A stretch of 64,000 bases of DNA from Ignavibacteriales bacterium (lineage in GTDB: Bacteria > Bacteroidota > Ignavibacteria > UBA10030): assembly GCA_016192345.1 (NCBI GenBank), contig JACPUH010000007.1, positions 1 to 64,000 of the forward strand, written 5' to 3'. The translations under genes were made by a program, and so were the position numbers. This document shows positions 16,520-27,491 of this stretch, one piece after another. The notes below the pieces were generated by a model that made no database searches, was not told the origin of the DNA, and was given only the letters and a program-made list of their open reading frames with translations. Numbering within the stretch: the first letter of the stretch is position 1; every line of letters begins with the position of its first letter.

Positions 16520-18952
16520 CTACGCGTTCGGGATAATGAAATAGAACGTCGAGCCCTCGCCCGGCTTGGAATCGACCCAGATACGCCCGCCGTGCGCTTC
16601 GACAATTTTTTTGACGATGGTCAAACCCGCTCCAGACCCTTCAAACTCGTCCCGTTTGTGCAAGCGCTGAAAGATCATAAAAATTTTATCAAAATATTCC
16701 GGCTCGATCCCGATGCCGTTGTCCCGGATGAAAACCCTCGTCCCCTCCGCCTGCACCTCCGCCCCCACTTCAATGGTCGGATTCGCCGTGCGGGAAAACT
16801 TGATCGCATTGGAAAGAAGGTTACGAAAAACGATCTTTATATGCGTATCAACCGCGGGAACCTCCGGCAAGGGATGATGCACAACCACGGAGATTCTACG
16901 TTCTCGGATGGAAAACCGTAATTCTTCCAGGACATCCCGAAGGACGGTCGAGAGTTGCAATGGCACCTTCTTCTCCGCCAGTTTTGTGACGCGGGAGAGC
17001 TGGAGCAGCTCATCAATGAGTCGCTTCATATGGGCGCATGAATCGACCACTGACTGCAGGTACTCCCTCCCCGACTCATCAAGCAACTGAAGGTATTCAT
17101 GACGGAGCATCTTGGCGTACCCTTCGACACTGATCAACGGCTCCTTGAGGTCGTGGGAAACCACATAGGTAAAATCATCGAGTTCCTTGTTCCGCGCCTC
17201 GATCTCCTGCGATTTCAGAATCGTCTCCTGGTAGAGATTGGCCTTTTCAATGGCGATTCCGACCACGTTGGCAATACTCTGCAACAGGGTCAGATGGTCC
17301 TGCGAATACTGGTCGACGGTATAGGATTGGGCCGACAGGACCCCGATCGTCCTGTCCTTGGAGAACATGGGGACGTACATCAACGACGCTGTTGCCTGGG
17401 TCTCGTTCCCAAAGGGAGTGTAGCGGATCTGGGATGGAATTTCCGGGCGAAGCTCCAGCAGGGGTTTGCGTCCTCTGATGACGGAAGCGGTCGCCATGGT
17501 ATCGTCCAACTCCATCACGGAACTTCGCACATCGAACTCCCGCCGTTCGCCATTGACGACATCGACGATGAAAATCGGGTGGATGATATTCTTACGCTCA
17601 TCATACAGGTCGATGAAAAATGCATCAACCGGTATAACCTTTTCAATTTGCTTGTAGGTGATCCGGGCTATTTCCTCGGTGTCAAAGGTTTCCGTCAGAG
17701 CGCGGCTCAGGTCATAGAGCACTTGCAAGCGTTGCAACTGCCGGCTCAATTCAGTACGGGAGATTTGCCGCTCGGTGATATCCCTTGCGATGTTCACCAT
17801 CAGCACCGGGTCGCCGGCGCTGTTCCGCAGAAGCGTTGTGTTCAAGCTGACAGCGATGCGGTCGCCGTTCTTGCGTAACCACGTGATATCGAAATCACGG
17901 AGAAGATTGTTCTCGCGCAGCTTGTCCAGCCACCCGATATAGGATCGGAGGTCCTCCTCGGGAACCCAAGGATACGGAATTTCCGTCCCAAAAGCCTCCC
18001 TCCTGGAATATCCCGTGAACCGCTCAAACTCATCATTCACATCGAGGACTTTCCCCTGGAGGTCCGTAATCACCAACGCATCCACCATGGAGTTCACGAC
18101 ATTCCTTAACAACCCTTCGGAATCCGTCAATCGCCGCTCCAATTCCTTTCGGTCAGTGATATCATTGACCGAGAGAATCAAAGCAGGGACATCATGGTGA
18201 GCCGTCATGCTGATGGTCATCTCGACGTCGATAGAGGTGCCGTTTTCCCTCAGCATCCGCGTTTCAAAACGGGAGGGGATTGTTTCGCCACGAAACGCCC
18301 GCTGCTCCAGCACTGTAAAGAACATGCGCGAGCCCTCGTCGAGAAACCGGCGAATCTCCTTCCCTAAAACTTCATCACTCGCCCGGTACCCCAGGAGCTT
18401 GCAGAACATCGGATTTGCAACAACGAGCCGTTCATCCTGCACCACGGCCGTGCCGTACGGAGAATGCTGGAACAGGGTCCGATAATTCGGCTCATCCTCG
18501 ACCCCGGGGAGAGGGAAGAATTCCGGCAACGCCATGGTGCTCTTGCCGAAACTCCACAGTTTCGAACTGGTCGAGGGGCCCCCTTGATGCGCAAGTGACA
18601 CCAGGTAGTACCCCCCTGCCAGGCGAGTGGCGTGGAGAAATACTGTTTGTCCATGGCTGCCGTTCAAAGTCTGGACCCGACCACGTTTTATCGACTGGAA
18701 GGAGACATTCTGAGTCGATGGAATAAATTTTGAGAGGGGTTGATTGATAAGATTGGACCGTTTCTTCCCCAGCAACACCAAGGCAACATCGTTCGCCAGG
18801 AGACATTCCCCTTTGCCGTTGAGGATCAAGAGTCCTCCTCCCATGCTCTTAAAGACGTGCTCAAAGAGAGCAGCAGGGACGGCATTCTTGCCGGTAGCCT
18901 TCTTTCGTGCGGGAAGGCTCCGCTTCACAGATGAAGATGATTTTCGTTTCAC
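16520..18952 (-). CDS. PAS/GAF sensor histidine kinase
   Basis: An 810-residue soluble kinase with no membrane span. Order of parts: a basic N-terminus, a PAS-like domain (about 28-120), PAS (155-270), PAS with PAC (280-398), a short coiled coil, GAF (410-570), the DHp helix pair with phospho-acceptor His600 in [11 protein letters not shown], and the ATPase domain with the N box [11 protein letters not shown]1 [15 protein letters not shown] and G2 [12 protein letters not shown]. The DHp/ATPase sequence is of the phytochrome-like type that pairs with Rcp1 regulators, matching the gene that follows. No chromophore cysteine can be assigned. Its stimulus is unknown. The start overlaps the aroF stop by 4 bases. 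Confidence 0.92.
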   Translation of the reverse strand: MKRKSSSSVKRSLPARKKATGKNAVPAALFEHVFKSMGGGLLILNGKGECLLANDVALVLLGKKRSNLINQPLSKFIPSTQNVSFQSIKRGRVQTLNGSHGQTVFLHATRLAGGYYLVSLAHQGGPSTSSKLWSFGKSTMALPEFFPLPGVEDEPNYRTLFQHSPYGTAVVQDERLVVANPMFCKLLGYRASDEVLGKEIRRFLDEGSRMFFTVLEQRAFRGETIPSRFETRMLRENGTSIDVEMTISMTAHHDVPALILSVNDITDRKELERRLTDSEGLLRNVVNSMVDALVITDLQGKVLDVNDEFERFTGYSRREAFGTEIPYPWVPEEDLRSYIGWLDKLRENNLLRDFDITWLRKNGDRIAVSLNTTLLRNSAGDPVLMVNIARDITERQISRTELSRQLQRLQVLYDLSRALTETFDTEEIARITYKQIEKVIPVDAFFIDLYDERKNIIHPIFIVDVVNGERREFDVRSSVMELDDTMATASVIRGRKPLLELRPEIPSQIRYTPFGNETQATASLMYVPMFSKDRTIGVLSAQSYTVDQYSQDHLTLLQSIANVVGIAIEKANLYQETILKSQEIEARNKELDDFTYVVSHDLKEPLISVEGYAKMLRHEYLQLLDESGREYLQSVVDSCAHMKRLIDELLQLSRVTKLAEKKVPLQLSTVLRDVLEELRFSIRERRISVVVHHPLPEVPAVDTHIKIVFRNLLSNAIKFSRTANPTIEVGAEVQAEGTRVFIRDNGIGIEPEYFDKIFMIFQRLHKRDEFEGSGAGLTIVKKIVEAHGGRIWVDSKPGEGSTFYFIIPNA

Positions 18953-19989
18953 GTGGTGACGACGGAAGTATCCAGGGAAAGCGATTTTCCCATCATGGGA
19001 GCCAGTTCCTGTAAGCGGTCCATTAAGCGCCGAAAGGTATCCGGGCGTAGTGACTGAAAGCCATCCGAAAGTGCTTTCTCGGGATCCGGATGCACCTCGA
19101 TAATCAACCCGTCCGCCCCCGCGGCCACTGCAGCCTGCGCCATGGGCGGGACCAATTCCCAGGACCCGGTCCCGTGGCTCGGGTCAACAAGGATCGGAAG
19201 ATGCGAAAGTTTCTTCACCAGAGGGACCGCGTTCAGATCAAGCGTATTACGGGTATAGGTTTCAAACGTCCTTATTCCCCTCTCGCAGAGAATCACATTG
19301 TAGTTTCCCCGTGCGACGATGTATTCCGCCGCCATCAAGAGTTCCTCCACCGTGGCAGAGAAGCCCCTCTTGAGCAAAACCGGTTTGTTCGTCTCTCCAA
19401 TTTTCTCCAGCAACGAAAAATTGTACATGTTCCGTGCACCCAGTTGAAGGACATCCGCGTATTCCGCCACCAAAGAAAGCGTCTCGGTATCCTTCACCTC
19501 CGTGACGATGTGCATTCCGGTTTTCTCGGCAGCCTCCCGCAGGAATTCCAGGCCGTCTGCCTTCAAACCCTGAAAAGCGTACGGGGAACTGCGGGGCTTG
19601 AACGCTCCTCCGCGAAGAAATTTAACTCCCATCTCCCGAAGCATCGAGGCAATCTCGAGAATCTGGTCCCGGCTTTCAACGGAACAGGGACCGGCAATGA
19701 CCGTGAGCATGCGTCCTCCGATATTGTCAGCACCTACCCGAACGACAGTGTCCTCGTGCTTTACCTCCCGACTGACCAGTTTGAACGGTTTGGAAACAGG
19801 AACAGCATCCAGCACACCCGACATGCTTTTAAAGAGGTCAGGATCGACACGTCCTTTGTTCCCGGTAATACCGATGGCAATGCGCTGGGCGCCGGGAATC
19901 TCATGCGACCGGAACCCCAGGGATTGAATCTTTTCCTTTACTTGCTCGACGTCCTCTCTGGGCACATCGGGCTTCATTAATATCAGCAT
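18949..19989 (-). CDS. aroF: 3-deoxy-7-phosphoheptulonate synthase (DAHP synthase, type I beta)
   Basis: A 346-residue enzyme that condenses phosphoenolpyruvate with erythrose 4-phosphate to start the shikimate pathway. Residues 1-95 form the ferredoxin-like regulatory domain seen in Thermotoga-type DAHP synthase ([26 protein letters not shown]), which in that family senses tyrosine or phenylalanine. The barrel then shows [65 protein letters not shown] and [22 protein letters not shown] site precedes the ATG. It leads a run into the histidine kinase gene, with which it overlaps by 4 bases. Confidence 0.95.
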   Translation of the reverse strand: MLILMKPDVPREDVEQVKEKIQSLGFRSHEIPGAQRIAIGITGNKGRVDPDLFKSMSGVLDAVPVSKPFKLVSREVKHEDTVVRVGADNIGGRMLTVIAGPCSVESRDQILEIASMLREMGVKFLRGGAFKPRSSPYAFQGLKADGLEFLREAAEKTGMHIVTEVKDTETLSLVAEYADVLQLGARNMYNFSLLEKIGETNKPVLLKRGFSATVEELLMAAEYIVARGNYNVILCERGIRTFETYTRNTLDLNAVPLVKKLSHLPILVDPSHGTGSWELVPPMAQAAVAAGADGLIIEVHPDPEKALSDGFQSLRPDTFRRLMDRLQELAPMMGKSLSLDTSVVTT

Positions 19990-20401
19990 ACCCTATCCTT
20001 ATACATCCAATGAGGACAAATCAAGGAAGAATGGTGCAACTCGCCAGAATTAGTTGATATGGTAACAAAACTTCATTCTAAAAACAAGGTTGGACGATCC
20101 AAGCCTTGAACTGTTTGAGGAATCTTCTTAGCAACATAGGTGCACGCTAACGTCCGCTATAAATGGTATGGCTCCGGCAGTCCAAATTGAGACAGTCCCA
20201 AGAAGGCAGCTTCAACGTACATCCGCGGCGTTTCACAAAAGGATCGTGGATGGAACGGCTGCTGAAAAAGAGACACGGAGAGAACTGCAAGGAAAGTAAC
20301 GGGACTCCAACACGCCCCGACTCAACCATCAATAAAAAAGGCAATCCAGGGATTGCCTTTCATTCTCATGCATCAAGAGGAAATAACCATCAAAGAAATC
20401 G
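19990..20401. other. Intergenic region of 412 bases upstream of aroF
   Basis: No convincing gene is seen here on either strand. On the minus strand a possible aroF promoter, TTGTTT with a 17-base spacer and TACCAT, lies around 20058-20086 and would give a leader of about 60 bases; it is a weak match. A terminator for the upstream acyl-CoA dehydrogenase occupies 20337-20360. The rest (about 20100-20330) shows only open frames of under 100 codons with no recognisable protein. Confidence 0.5.
20337..20360 (-). terminator. Rho-independent terminator after the acyl-CoA dehydrogenase gene
   Basis: Inverted repeat AAAGGCAATC / GATTGCCTTT with a 4-base loop, followed on the minus strand by a T-rich run. 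It lies about 40 bases after the stop codon of the beta-oxidation run thl-hbd-acd and ends that transcription unit. Confidence 0.85.
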
Positions 20402-21541
20402 TTATTGGAGGAGAGACCTTCCAATTACGACCCTTTGAATTTCAGAAGTGCCTTCGTAGATCTCCGTGATTTTCGCGTCGCGCAGGAACCGTTCGACCTT
20501 ATATTCCCGCACATACCCATAGCCGCCGTGGATTTGAATAGCTTCAAGGGCGGATTCCACTGCCACCTTCGATGCGAAGAGCTTTGCCATTGCGGCAGCG
20601 GTTGCGTAGGGTTGATTCCGATCCTTGAGTGCTGCAGCGTTCAAGATGAGACCCCGAGCAGCTTCTATCTTCGTAGCCATATCGGCAATCTTAAATTGAA
20701 TTCCCTGGAATTCGGCAATCGGATGGTTGAAGGCTTTACGCTCTTTGGCATATTTCACGGAGGCTTCCAGGCTTCCCTCCGCAATGCCAAGCGCTTGCGT
20801 CGCGATCCCAATGCGTCCCCCGTCAAGGGTCTTCAACGCGAACTTGATCCCCTCCCCTTCCTTACCGAGCAAATTCGAGGCCGGAATCCTGCAATCCTGA
20901 AACGCCAGGGAAACGGTATCCGAGCTCCGGATACCAAGCTTCTTCTCCTTTTTTGCGACGGAAAACCCCGGAATGTTCTTCTCGACGATGAACGCGCTGA
21001 CCCCTTTGGCCCCTTTGGAACGATCCGTTGACGCCATCACCAGAACCACATCCGCCTGGGAGCCGTTCGTGATAAAATTCTTCGTCCCGTTGAGGATATA
21101 GTACTCTCCCTCCCGTCGGGCCGTTGTCCGTTGATTTGTAGCATCGCTCCCGGCCTCCGGTTCAGAAAGCGCAAATGCCCCCAGCGTCTTTCCCGTGGCA
21201 AGGTCCTTCAGGTATCGTTCTTTTTGCTCCTCCGTACCGAATGTCTCAAGGCCCCAGCAAACAAGGGAGTTATTGACCGACATGATCACGCATGCCGAAG
21301 CATCAACTTTGGAAATCTCTTCCATCGCGAGAACGTAGGAGATCGTATCAAGGCCGGCTCCTCCGTACCGCTCGGAGACCATCATCCCCATGAACCCCAA
21401 CTCTCCCATTTTTTTTACCGCTCCGGTGGGAAACTCTTCCTTTTCATCCCGCTCATCCGCCGTGGGGGCCAACTCTTCCAGCGCGAATTGCCGGGCCGTA
21501 TCGCGAATCATTAACTGTGTTTCTGTAAATTCGTAGTTCAT
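20402..21541 (-). CDS. Short-chain acyl-CoA dehydrogenase
   Basis: A 379-residue FAD enzyme that introduces the first double bond in acyl-CoA beta-oxidation, passing electrons to electron-transfer flavoprotein. Typical signatures are present: ALSEPEAGSDA, YILNGTKNFITNG, the FAD region GGRIGIATQALGIAEG, QIHGGYGYVREYKVERFLRDAKI and EIYEGTSEIQR. The length is as expected. The start may be 21541 (MNYEFTE, as in most homologues) or 21550; an AAGGA site fits neither spacing perfectly. The substrate is probably butyryl-CoA-like, judging from the partner genes, but this is an inference. Confidence 0.92.
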   Translation of the reverse strand: MNYEFTETQLMIRDTARQFALEELAPTADERDEKEEFPTGAVKKMGELGFMGMMVSERYGGAGLDTISYVLAMEEISKVDASACVIMSVNNSLVCWGLETFGTEEQKERYLKDLATGKTLGAFALSEPEAGSDATNQRTTARREGEYYILNGTKNFITNGSQADVVLVMASTDRSKGAKGVSAFIVEKNIPGFSVAKKEKKLGIRSSDTVSLAFQDCRIPASNLLGKEGEGIKFALKTLDGGRIGIATQALGIAEGSLEASVKYAKERKAFNHPIAEFQGIQFKIADMATKIEAARGLILNAAALKDRNQPYATAAAMAKLFASKVAVESALEAIQIHGGYGYVREYKVERFLRDAKITEIYEGTSEIQRVVIGRSLLQ

Positions 21542-21587
21542 GGGAATCATCGGTCCTTTTCAGAAGGCCAGTACGGAACGTTCTCGA

Positions 21588-22451
21588 TTAGGTATAAGAA
21601 TAGAACCCCCTGCCTGTTTTTTTCCCCAGGTGCCCTGCTGCGACCATCTTTTTGAGCAGAGGACATGGACGGTACTTGTCGTCTCCGAGTCCTTTCTGAA
21701 GCACTTCCATAATCGAGAGACAAACATCGAGTCCGATGAAATCTGCCAGTTGCAAAGGGCCCATCGGATGGTTCATCCCCAACTTCATCACGGTATCGAT
21801 CGCCTCGGGAGTCGCAACACCCTCCATCACACAAAACATTGCCTCGTTCAACATGGGGAGCAGGATGCGGTTGGATATAAAACCGGGATAATCATTGACT
21901 TCGACGGGAGTTTTCTCCAATTCTTCGGAAAGGCTCTTCACCGTTTGAAATGTCTGATCCGAGGTCGCAAGGCCCCTGATAATCTCCACCAACTTCATGA
22001 CAGGCACGGGATTCATAAAATGCATGCCGATCACCTTGTCCGGCCGGCCTGTTACCGCCGCAATTTCCGTGATGGAGATGGAGGAGGTGTTGGAAGCAAG
22101 GAGAGTGGATGGGCGGCTGAATTGATCGAACTTGCGGAAGAGATCCTTCTTGATGGCGTCGTTTTCCGTCGCCGCCTCAATGATAAGATCGGCCTCCTTG
22201 CAAGCTTCCTCCAGGTCAAGCGATGGCCGGATTCTTGCAAGAATTTCGTTCTTCTGCGCCTCCTGGAGCGATCCCTTTTTGATCTGGCGATCGAGATTGG
22301 ATCCGATCGTAAGGAGGGCGCGATCCAGAAAGCTTTGCTGAAGATCGTTCAAGAGAACGGTAAACCCGTGCTGTGCGAAGACATGCGCGATACCGTTTCC
22401 CATCGTTCCGGAACCGACAACCGTGATGTTGGCTTTACGTTCAGAGGACAT
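21588..22451 (-). CDS. hbd: 3-hydroxybutyryl-CoA dehydrogenase
   Basis: A 287-residue NAD-dependent enzyme that oxidises 3-hydroxyacyl-CoA to 3-ketoacyl-CoA. The Rossmann motif is [19 protein letters not shown], with the family's [17 protein letters not shown] containing the catalytic histidine, then [20 protein letters not shown] and the C-terminal [17 protein letters not shown]. Length 280-290 is standard for the stand-alone enzyme. The start at 22451 is preferred to a TTG at 22487. It lies between the thiolase and acyl-CoA dehydrogenase genes and completes the core of a short-chain beta-oxidation route. Confidence 0.94.
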   Translation of the reverse strand: MSSERKANITVVGSGTMGNGIAHVFAQHGFTVLLNDLQQSFLDRALLTIGSNLDRQIKKGSLQEAQKNEILARIRPSLDLEEACKEADLIIEAATENDAIKKDLFRKFDQFSRPSTLLASNTSSISITEIAAVTGRPDKVIGMHFMNPVPVMKLVEIIRGLATSDQTFQTVKSLSEELEKTPVEVNDYPGFISNRILLPMLNEAMFCVMEGVATPEAIDTVMKLGMNHPMGPLQLADFIGLDVCLSIMEVLQKGLGDDKYRPCPLLKKMVAAGHLGKKTGRGFYSYT

Positions 22452-22515
22452 GGCTTTATCCGTTGTGAGTCCGTGTAGGAAGCTCAAGATTATTCCCCGA
22501 AGGAGGGGGACCAGC

Positions 22516-23691
22516 TCACGTCAACTCCACAATGACGGCGCTCGCCTCCCCGCCCCCGATACAGATCGCCGCCATCCCGCGTTTCTTATTCCGCTGCTTC
22601 AAGGCATGGAGCAAGGTCACGAGAATCCTGGCACCGCTCGCGCCAATGGGATGACCAAGAGCCACCGCTCCGCCGTGGACGTTGACTTTCGCATTGTCGA
22701 TCCCGAGCATCTTGTTGACCGCCAGGGTCACGACCGCAAATGCCTCATTGATCTCGAACAGATCGATCTCCTCGAGTTTGAGGTTACACTGTTTCAGGAC
22801 TTTGGTGATGACATCCGCCGGAGCCGTGGTAAACCATTCAGGCTTCTTTGCTGCCGAAGCATACCCGACGATGCGAGCCATGGGTTTCAACCCCATGGCG
22901 GCAGCCCTGGCCCCGGACATCACGACGAGGGCAGCAGCCCCGTCGTTGATCTTGGATGCATTCGCAGCCGTTACCGTTCCATCGGGGACGAATGCGGGCT
23001 TCAGTTTCGCCATCTTTTCAAAGTTCGCCTTGAAGGGTTCCTCGTCCTGCTCAACGATCGTCTCGCCCTGCTTATTCTTCATCGTGACGGGAAGAACCTC
23101 TTCCTTGAAGAAACCTTCCTTCCAGGCTTGTTGCGCCCGCGTATAACTCAGCACGGCAAACTCATCCTGCGCTTCGCGCGGAACAGCACACTCCCTTGCG
23201 CACAGCTCGGCGGCATTTCCCATGTGAAAGTCGTTGTAGACATCCCACAATCCATCCTTGACCAGAGAGTCTGTCACTTTGCCATGCCCCAGGCGGTATC
23301 CCCCGCGTCCTTGTTCCAGCAGATAGGGGGTGTTGGACATGCTCTCCATCCCTCCGGCAACAATAGCCTCGGCATCCCCCAGCCGGATGGCCTGCGCCGC
23401 AAGCATGACAGCCTTCAGCCCAGAACCGCACACTTTGTTGATGGTCATGCACTCCACCGACTCCGGTAATCCGGCGAACAGGGCAGCCTGCCGCGCAGGG
23501 GCTTGACCTTCGCCGGCTGTGAGGACATTTCCAAGAATGACTTCCTGGATATCAGACTTTTGAAGCCCGGCGCGCCTCACCGCCTCCTCGACCACCAACG
23601 CTCCGAGCTTTGGAGCGGAAAGAGGGCTTAGCGCCCCGAGAAATGCGCCGATGGGCGTTCTGCATGCACTGACAATAACAGCATCATTCAT
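22516..23691 (-). CDS. Acetyl-CoA acetyltransferase (thiolase)
   Basis: A 391-residue thiolase II that cleaves or forms acetoacetyl-CoA. The nucleophile cysteine is in [11 protein letters not shown] (about residue 88), the [11 protein letters not shown] segment carries the histidine and [13 protein letters not shown] the second cysteine. The start at 23691 ([15 protein letters not shown]) fits the family's usual N-terminus; the frame continues to 23748. It starts 91 bases after rho and heads the thl-hbd-acd order, so it may be read from the rho promoter. Confidence 0.95.
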   Translation of the reverse strand: MNDAVIVSACRTPIGAFLGALSPLSAPKLGALVVEEAVRRAGLQKSDIQEVILGNVLTAGEGQAPARQAALFAGLPESVECMTINKVCGSGLKAVMLAAQAIRLGDAEAIVAGGMESMSNTPYLLEQGRGGYRLGHGKVTDSLVKDGLWDVYNDFHMGNAAELCARECAVPREAQDEFAVLSYTRAQQAWKEGFFKEEVLPVTMKNKQGETIVEQDEEPFKANFEKMAKLKPAFVPDGTVTAANASKINDGAAALVVMSGARAAAMGLKPMARIVGYASAAKKPEWFTTAPADVITKVLKQCNLKLEEIDLFEINEAFAVVTLAVNKMLGIDNAKVNVHGGAVALGHPIGASGARILVTLLHALKQRNKKRGMAAICIGGGEASAVIVELT

Positions 23692-23781
23692 GGGAACACG
23701 CTTTGGAAGAGTGTTGAGATCAGGTGGGATACGAGCCGGGTGAAGCAACGAGGGAGCATGGGGATTACAACCATTGACCGC

Positions 23782-25035
23782 CTAACTGTTCATCGATTTC
23801 AGGAATTCTTTATTGGACTTTGTTCCCTTCATCTTCTCCTGAATAAATTCCATGGCATCGACCGGGGTCAACTCGCTCAGGAATTTTCGGAGAATCCAGA
23901 CACGGTTCAGTTCCTCCTGTTCCATCAGAATCTCTTCTTTCCGGGTTCCGGAGCGGTTCACATCGATTGCCGGGAAGACGCGGCGATCGCTCAGCTTGCG
24001 ATCGAGCACGATTTCCATGTTGCCGGTCCCCTTGAACTCTTCGAAAATCACCTCATCCATACGGCTGCCGGTTTCAACAAGTGCGGTTGCAATAATCGTC
24101 AGGCTTCCTCCCTCCTCGATATTCCTCGCAGCGCCGAAAAAGCGCTTCGGACGATGGAGGGCATTCGCGTCAACACCGCCCGAGAGAATCTTCCCGCTAT
24201 GCGGAACCACCGTGTTGTGGGCACGGGCAAGGCGTGTGATGGAATCCAGCAGGATCACTACATCCTTCTTGGCCTCCACCAGCCGCTTTGCCTTCTCAAG
24301 CACCATGTCGGACACCTGCACGTGCCGCTCGGGGGGCTCATCAAAGGTCGAACTCACGACCTCTGCGCTCACGGATCGCTCCATATCCGTCACCTCCTCC
24401 GGTCGCTCGTCGATCAGCAGTACGATCAGCTTCACTTCCGGATGGTTGCGAACAATGCTGTTGGCCATTTTTTGAAGAAGGACGGTCTTACCGGCTTTCG
24501 GTGGCGAGACGATCATCCCGCGCTGACCTTTCCCCACGGGAGCCAGGAGATCGAGAATCCGCATGGAGTATTCGCCGGGAATCGTTTCCAGTTTGATCCG
24601 GCTTGTCGGGTACAGAGGAGTCAGGTTATCGAAGAGAATACGATCGCGGATGACATCCGGGTGATCGTCATTGACCGCCTCCACGCGGAGCAATGCAAAG
24701 AACCGCTCCCCCTCCTTCGGGGGACGGACCTGCCCGCTTACACTGTCGCCTGTCCTAAGTCCAAATTTCTTGATCTGGGAGGGAGAGACATAAATATCAT
24801 CCGGCGAGGGGAGATAGTTGTAGTTGACGGAACGAAGAAATCCATACCCGTCCGGCAACACCTCCAGCACCCCCTTGCTGAAGCTCAGCCCATCCTTTTC
24901 GGTTTGGGCTTCCAGGATTTTGAAGATGAGTTCTTGTTTACGGAGATCGCTGTAGCCGCCAATGTTCAATTCTTTGGCGATTTGGTTCAACTCAGCGATT
25001 TTTTTGGACTTCAGTTCAGTGATGTCCATTGGCAT
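23782..25035 (-). CDS. rho: Transcription termination factor Rho
   Basis: A 417-residue hexameric RNA helicase that ends transcription. The N-terminal Rho_N helix bundle ([21 protein letters not shown]) is followed by the cold-shock-like RNA-binding domain ([30 protein letters not shown]), then Walker [15 protein letters not shown] (about residues 174-187), Walker [16 protein letters not shown], and [15 protein letters not shown]. It has no large insertion domain of the sort seen in some Bacteroidota and Actinobacteria. A consensus promoter at 25210-25238 gives it a leader of about 168 bases. Confidence 0.97.
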   Translation of the reverse strand: MPMDITELKSKKIAELNQIAKELNIGGYSDLRKQELIFKILEAQTEKDGLSFSKGVLEVLPDGYGFLRSVNYNYLPSPDDIYVSPSQIKKFGLRTGDSVSGQVRPPKEGERFFALLRVEAVNDDHPDVIRDRILFDNLTPLYPTSRIKLETIPGEYSMRILDLLAPVGKGQRGMIVSPPKAGKTVLLQKMANSIVRNHPEVKLIVLLIDERPEEVTDMERSVSAEVVSSTFDEPPERHVQVSDMVLEKAKRLVEAKKDVVILLDSITRLARAHNTVVPHSGKILSGGVDANALHRPKRFFGAARNIEEGGSLTIIATALVETGSRMDEVIFEEFKGTGNMEIVLDRKLSDRRVFPAIDVNRSGTRKEEILMEQEELNRVWILRKFLSELTPVDAMEFIQEKMKGTKSNKEFLKSMNS

Positions 25036-25224
25036 GAGAGTAAAACCTCGGAAGGAAGTTGGAGAACGGGAAATGTGCGATAAAGAAAAACCTCACTCAG
25101 CGGAGGAAACAATCCGACGAAGTATCAAAGGTTGGGAATTCGATTGACGGATCAGAAGTGCCAGGATGGACGATGAACTAAGGAAGAAACCTCTTGAACT
25201 TCACCGGTCAATATACCCGAATGG
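25036..25224 (-). promoter_or_regulatory. Long 5' leader of rho
   Basis: The promoter across the folC stop codon predicts transcription from about 25203, leaving about 168 untranslated bases before the rho start codon. Long leaders in rho genes of other bacteria are used for autogenous termination. No strong hairpin with a T-run is seen here, which would fit Rho-dependent rather than intrinsic control, but this is an inference. Confidence 0.4.
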
Positions 25225-25238
25225 TCAGTGATTGTCAA
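25210..25238 (-). promoter_or_regulatory. Sigma-70-type promoter for rho
   Basis: On the minus strand TTGACA (25233-25238) and TATATT (25210-25215) are separated by exactly 17 bases. The promoter spans the folC stop codon at 25225-25227, so rho can be expressed independently of the upstream genes. Confidence 0.8.
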
Positions 25239-26526
25239 GAACTTTTTTGGAGGCAAGAGCTTGAAGAGCCTCACCGACCACAAAGTGCGACCCTGAAATG
25301 AGAATCGGCTGACGAAACTCGGAACGCTTCCTTGCCAATTCCACCCCCTCCCGGACACTGAGGGCTGCCGTCACACGCACCCCCCTCCGGCCAAACGCTG
25401 CGGCAACATCGCTGGCTCTCAGCGATCGCTCCGTTCGTGCCGCAACGGCAATAACCTCGGACACCATGGGTGAAAATGCCCGGACGATCGCATCATAGTC
25501 CTTATCCTTCATGACGCCAAAGACCAGGACGAACGGCTCGGAGAAAAGTTTCTGCAAGCTCCGGACGAGCACTTTCGCGGCATCAGGATTATGAGCCACA
25601 TCCAGAAGAACCGGAGGGTTGTTCTGCACCATTTCAAGACGCCCGCGAATCCCTGCAAGCGTGGGGGTCTGCGCAAGTCCCTTCTTCACATCCTCGATTG
25701 AGACGGTGAATTTTCCACTCTTGTTCATCAACTCGATAGCCTCAACCGCAAGGGCGGCATTCTTCACCTGGAAGAGGCCCGCGAGGGCGATACGAACGCC
25801 CGCGAGCCTCGTGCTTCCTACAGCTAGGTCCAGAGTAGTCCCCTCCATCGTGGATGCCTTCACGCGGGCTTTGAACCTGGTCCCATCCACCCATCGTGTG
25901 CTTTGCTCCCTGCAAACCCGCTTCACAACCCCGAGCGCTTTGCGGTCGGTCACTCCTGTAAGACAGGAGACCCCTTTCTTGACGATCCCCGCCTTTTCGT
26001 ACGCTATCTGCTCGATCTTCGTGCCGAGAAGCTCCGTATGGTCCATCCCCACGCTGGTGATAATCGACAGGAGTGGACGGATCACGTTTGTGGAATCGAG
26101 CCGGCCACCCAATCCCGTCTCAATGATGGCGATCTCCACGTTCCGCTCGGCAAAATACGCAAACGCGATGGCTGTGGTCGCCTCAAAGAATGTCGACCGA
26201 TCACGGAGAATCGTTCGCCGCAGCTTCCGGGTAAGCCGCACAATATCCTTGCGTCCGATCGGTTTGCCGTTGATGCGGATCCGTTCGGAGAAATCGACCA
26301 GGTGCGGAGAAGTATACAGCCCCGTTTTGTACCCTGCGGCGGTGAAGATCGCTGCGAGCATTGCAGCCGTGGAGCCCTTTCCATTCGTTCCGGCGATATG
26401 GATGGACGGGATAGAATGATGAGGGTTCTTGAGGGTGCGAAGCAGGGATCGGATGCCGCGCAACCCGAACTTCATGCCACGCTCCTGCAGGGAAAAGAGA
26501 AACCGGATTGTTTCAGGGGGGGACAT
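25225..26526 (-). CDS. folC: Bifunctional folylpolyglutamate synthase / dihydrofolate synthase FolC
   Basis: A 433-residue Mur-ligase-type enzyme that adds glutamate to dihydropteroate and then to folates. The P-loop is HIAGTNGKGSTAAML (about residues 44-58), followed by TSPHLVDFSERIRING, ETGLGGRLDSTNVI, SVGMDHTELLG and LLDVAHNPDAAKVL, all characteristic of FolC. Genes around it (pyrD, pyrK upstream; rho downstream) are read in the same direction, with 20 bases between pyrD and folC. Confidence 0.95.
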   Translation of the reverse strand: MSPPETIRFLFSLQERGMKFGLRGIRSLLRTLKNPHHSIPSIHIAGTNGKGSTAAMLAAIFTAAGYKTGLYTSPHLVDFSERIRINGKPIGRKDIVRLTRKLRRTILRDRSTFFEATTAIAFAYFAERNVEIAIIETGLGGRLDSTNVIRPLLSIITSVGMDHTELLGTKIEQIAYEKAGIVKKGVSCLTGVTDRKALGVVKRVCREQSTRWVDGTRFKARVKASTMEGTTLDLAVGSTRLAGVRIALAGLFQVKNAALAVEAIELMNKSGKFTVSIEDVKKGLAQTPTLAGIRGRLEMVQNNPPVLLDVAHNPDAAKVLVRSLQKLFSEPFVLVFGVMKDKDYDAIVRAFSPMVSEVIAVAARTERSLRASDVAAAFGRRGVRVTAALSVREGVELARKRSEFRQPILISGSHFVVGEALQALASKKVLDNH

Positions 26527-26546
26527 TGAAAAGAGAGTAGGGAGTC

Positions 26547-27491
26547 TTACAGCCAGGATTGGAGGACGGAGAACTCCTTATTGGACTCCATGGCCCCAAC
26601 CAACTGGCCAAGGTCGGAAACGCCGAATCGTTGCGCATACGAACGCATTCCTTCGGCGACCTTCACGCCGGCCGAGGGGTCGATGAAGTTTGCCGTGCCG
26701 ACCTGCACGGCGGTGGCCCCGACGAGCAGGAACTCCAGGGCATCCTCCGCCGTCATGATCCCTCCGATGCCGATGATGGGAAGAGAGACAACCTGTGCCG
26801 CCTCGTACACCTTCGCGAGAGCGATGGGCTTAATGGCCGGACCCGAGAGTCCGCCGGTCACGGTGGAGAGCTTTGGTTTTTTCTTATAAATATCCACAGC
26901 CATTCCGATCACCGTATTGATGACGGAAATCGCGTCGGCCCCCGCCTCCTCGACGGCACGGGCAAATTCTGAAATATGCGTGACGTTTGGAGTCAGTTTC
27001 ATGATGAGGGGTTTGGCGGTCAGCGTCCGAAGTCTGGCGGTAATTTCCCTGGTCTTGGAGCAATCGGTTCCAAAGCTCAATCCCCCCTCTTTTACATTGG
27101 GACACGAAACATTAATCTCATATCCGTCAATCCCCTCCTGCTGCTCCAGCAAGGAAAGGACATCGCAATATTCCTGGATGGAACTTGCAGCGATATTGGC
27201 GATGATGACGGTATCGAGTGTCCGCAAGTACGGAAGTTTTTCCCGGATAAAGTATTCGACCCCCACATTCGCGAGCCCGATGGAATTCAACATGCCGCTG
27301 GGCGTTTCCACGATGCGGCGAGGAGGGTTTCCATCACGGGGTTTCCAGGAGAGCGATTTTGTACAGATCCCTCCGAGCTTGTTGACATCGACGAGCTCTT
27401 TCACCTCGTTGCCGTACCCAAATGTGCCCGAGGCAACGAGCACGCGGTTCTTGAATTCAACTCCTCGCAGGGTAAACGATTCTTTGATCAT
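26547..27491 (-). CDS. pyrD: Dihydroorotate dehydrogenase B catalytic subunit (class 1B)
   Basis: A 314-residue FMN barrel enzyme that oxidises dihydroorotate in pyrimidine synthesis. ASGTFGYGNEV, KSLSWKPRDGNPPRRIVETPSG and NSIGLANVG near the start, the catalytic cysteine in YEINVSCPNVKEGG, MKLTPNVT, TGGLSGPAIKPIAL and GIGGIMTAEDALEFLLVGA match class 1B, NAD-linked PyrD. The partner PyrK lies 1 base upstream, which confirms the 1B type rather than the quinone-linked class 2. Confidence 0.95.
   Translation of the reverse strand: MIKESFTLRGVEFKNRVLVASGTFGYGNEVKELVDVNKLGGICTKSLSWKPRDGNPPRRIVETPSGMLNSIGLANVGVEYFIREKLPYLRTLDTVIIANIAASSIQEYCDVLSLLEQQEGIDGYEINVSCPNVKEGGLSFGTDCSKTREITARLRTLTAKPLIMKLTPNVTHISEFARAVEEAGADAISVINTVIGMAVDIYKKKPKLSTVTGGLSGPAIKPIALAKVYEAAQVVSLPIIGIGGIMTAEDALEFLLVGATAVQVGTANFIDPSAGVKVAEGMRSYAQRFGVSDLGQLVGAMESNKEFSVLQSWL

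Noticed and set aside
23740-25083. A 447-codon plus-strand open frame opposite rho
   Set aside because: Antisense to rho over its whole length, with no recognisable protein.
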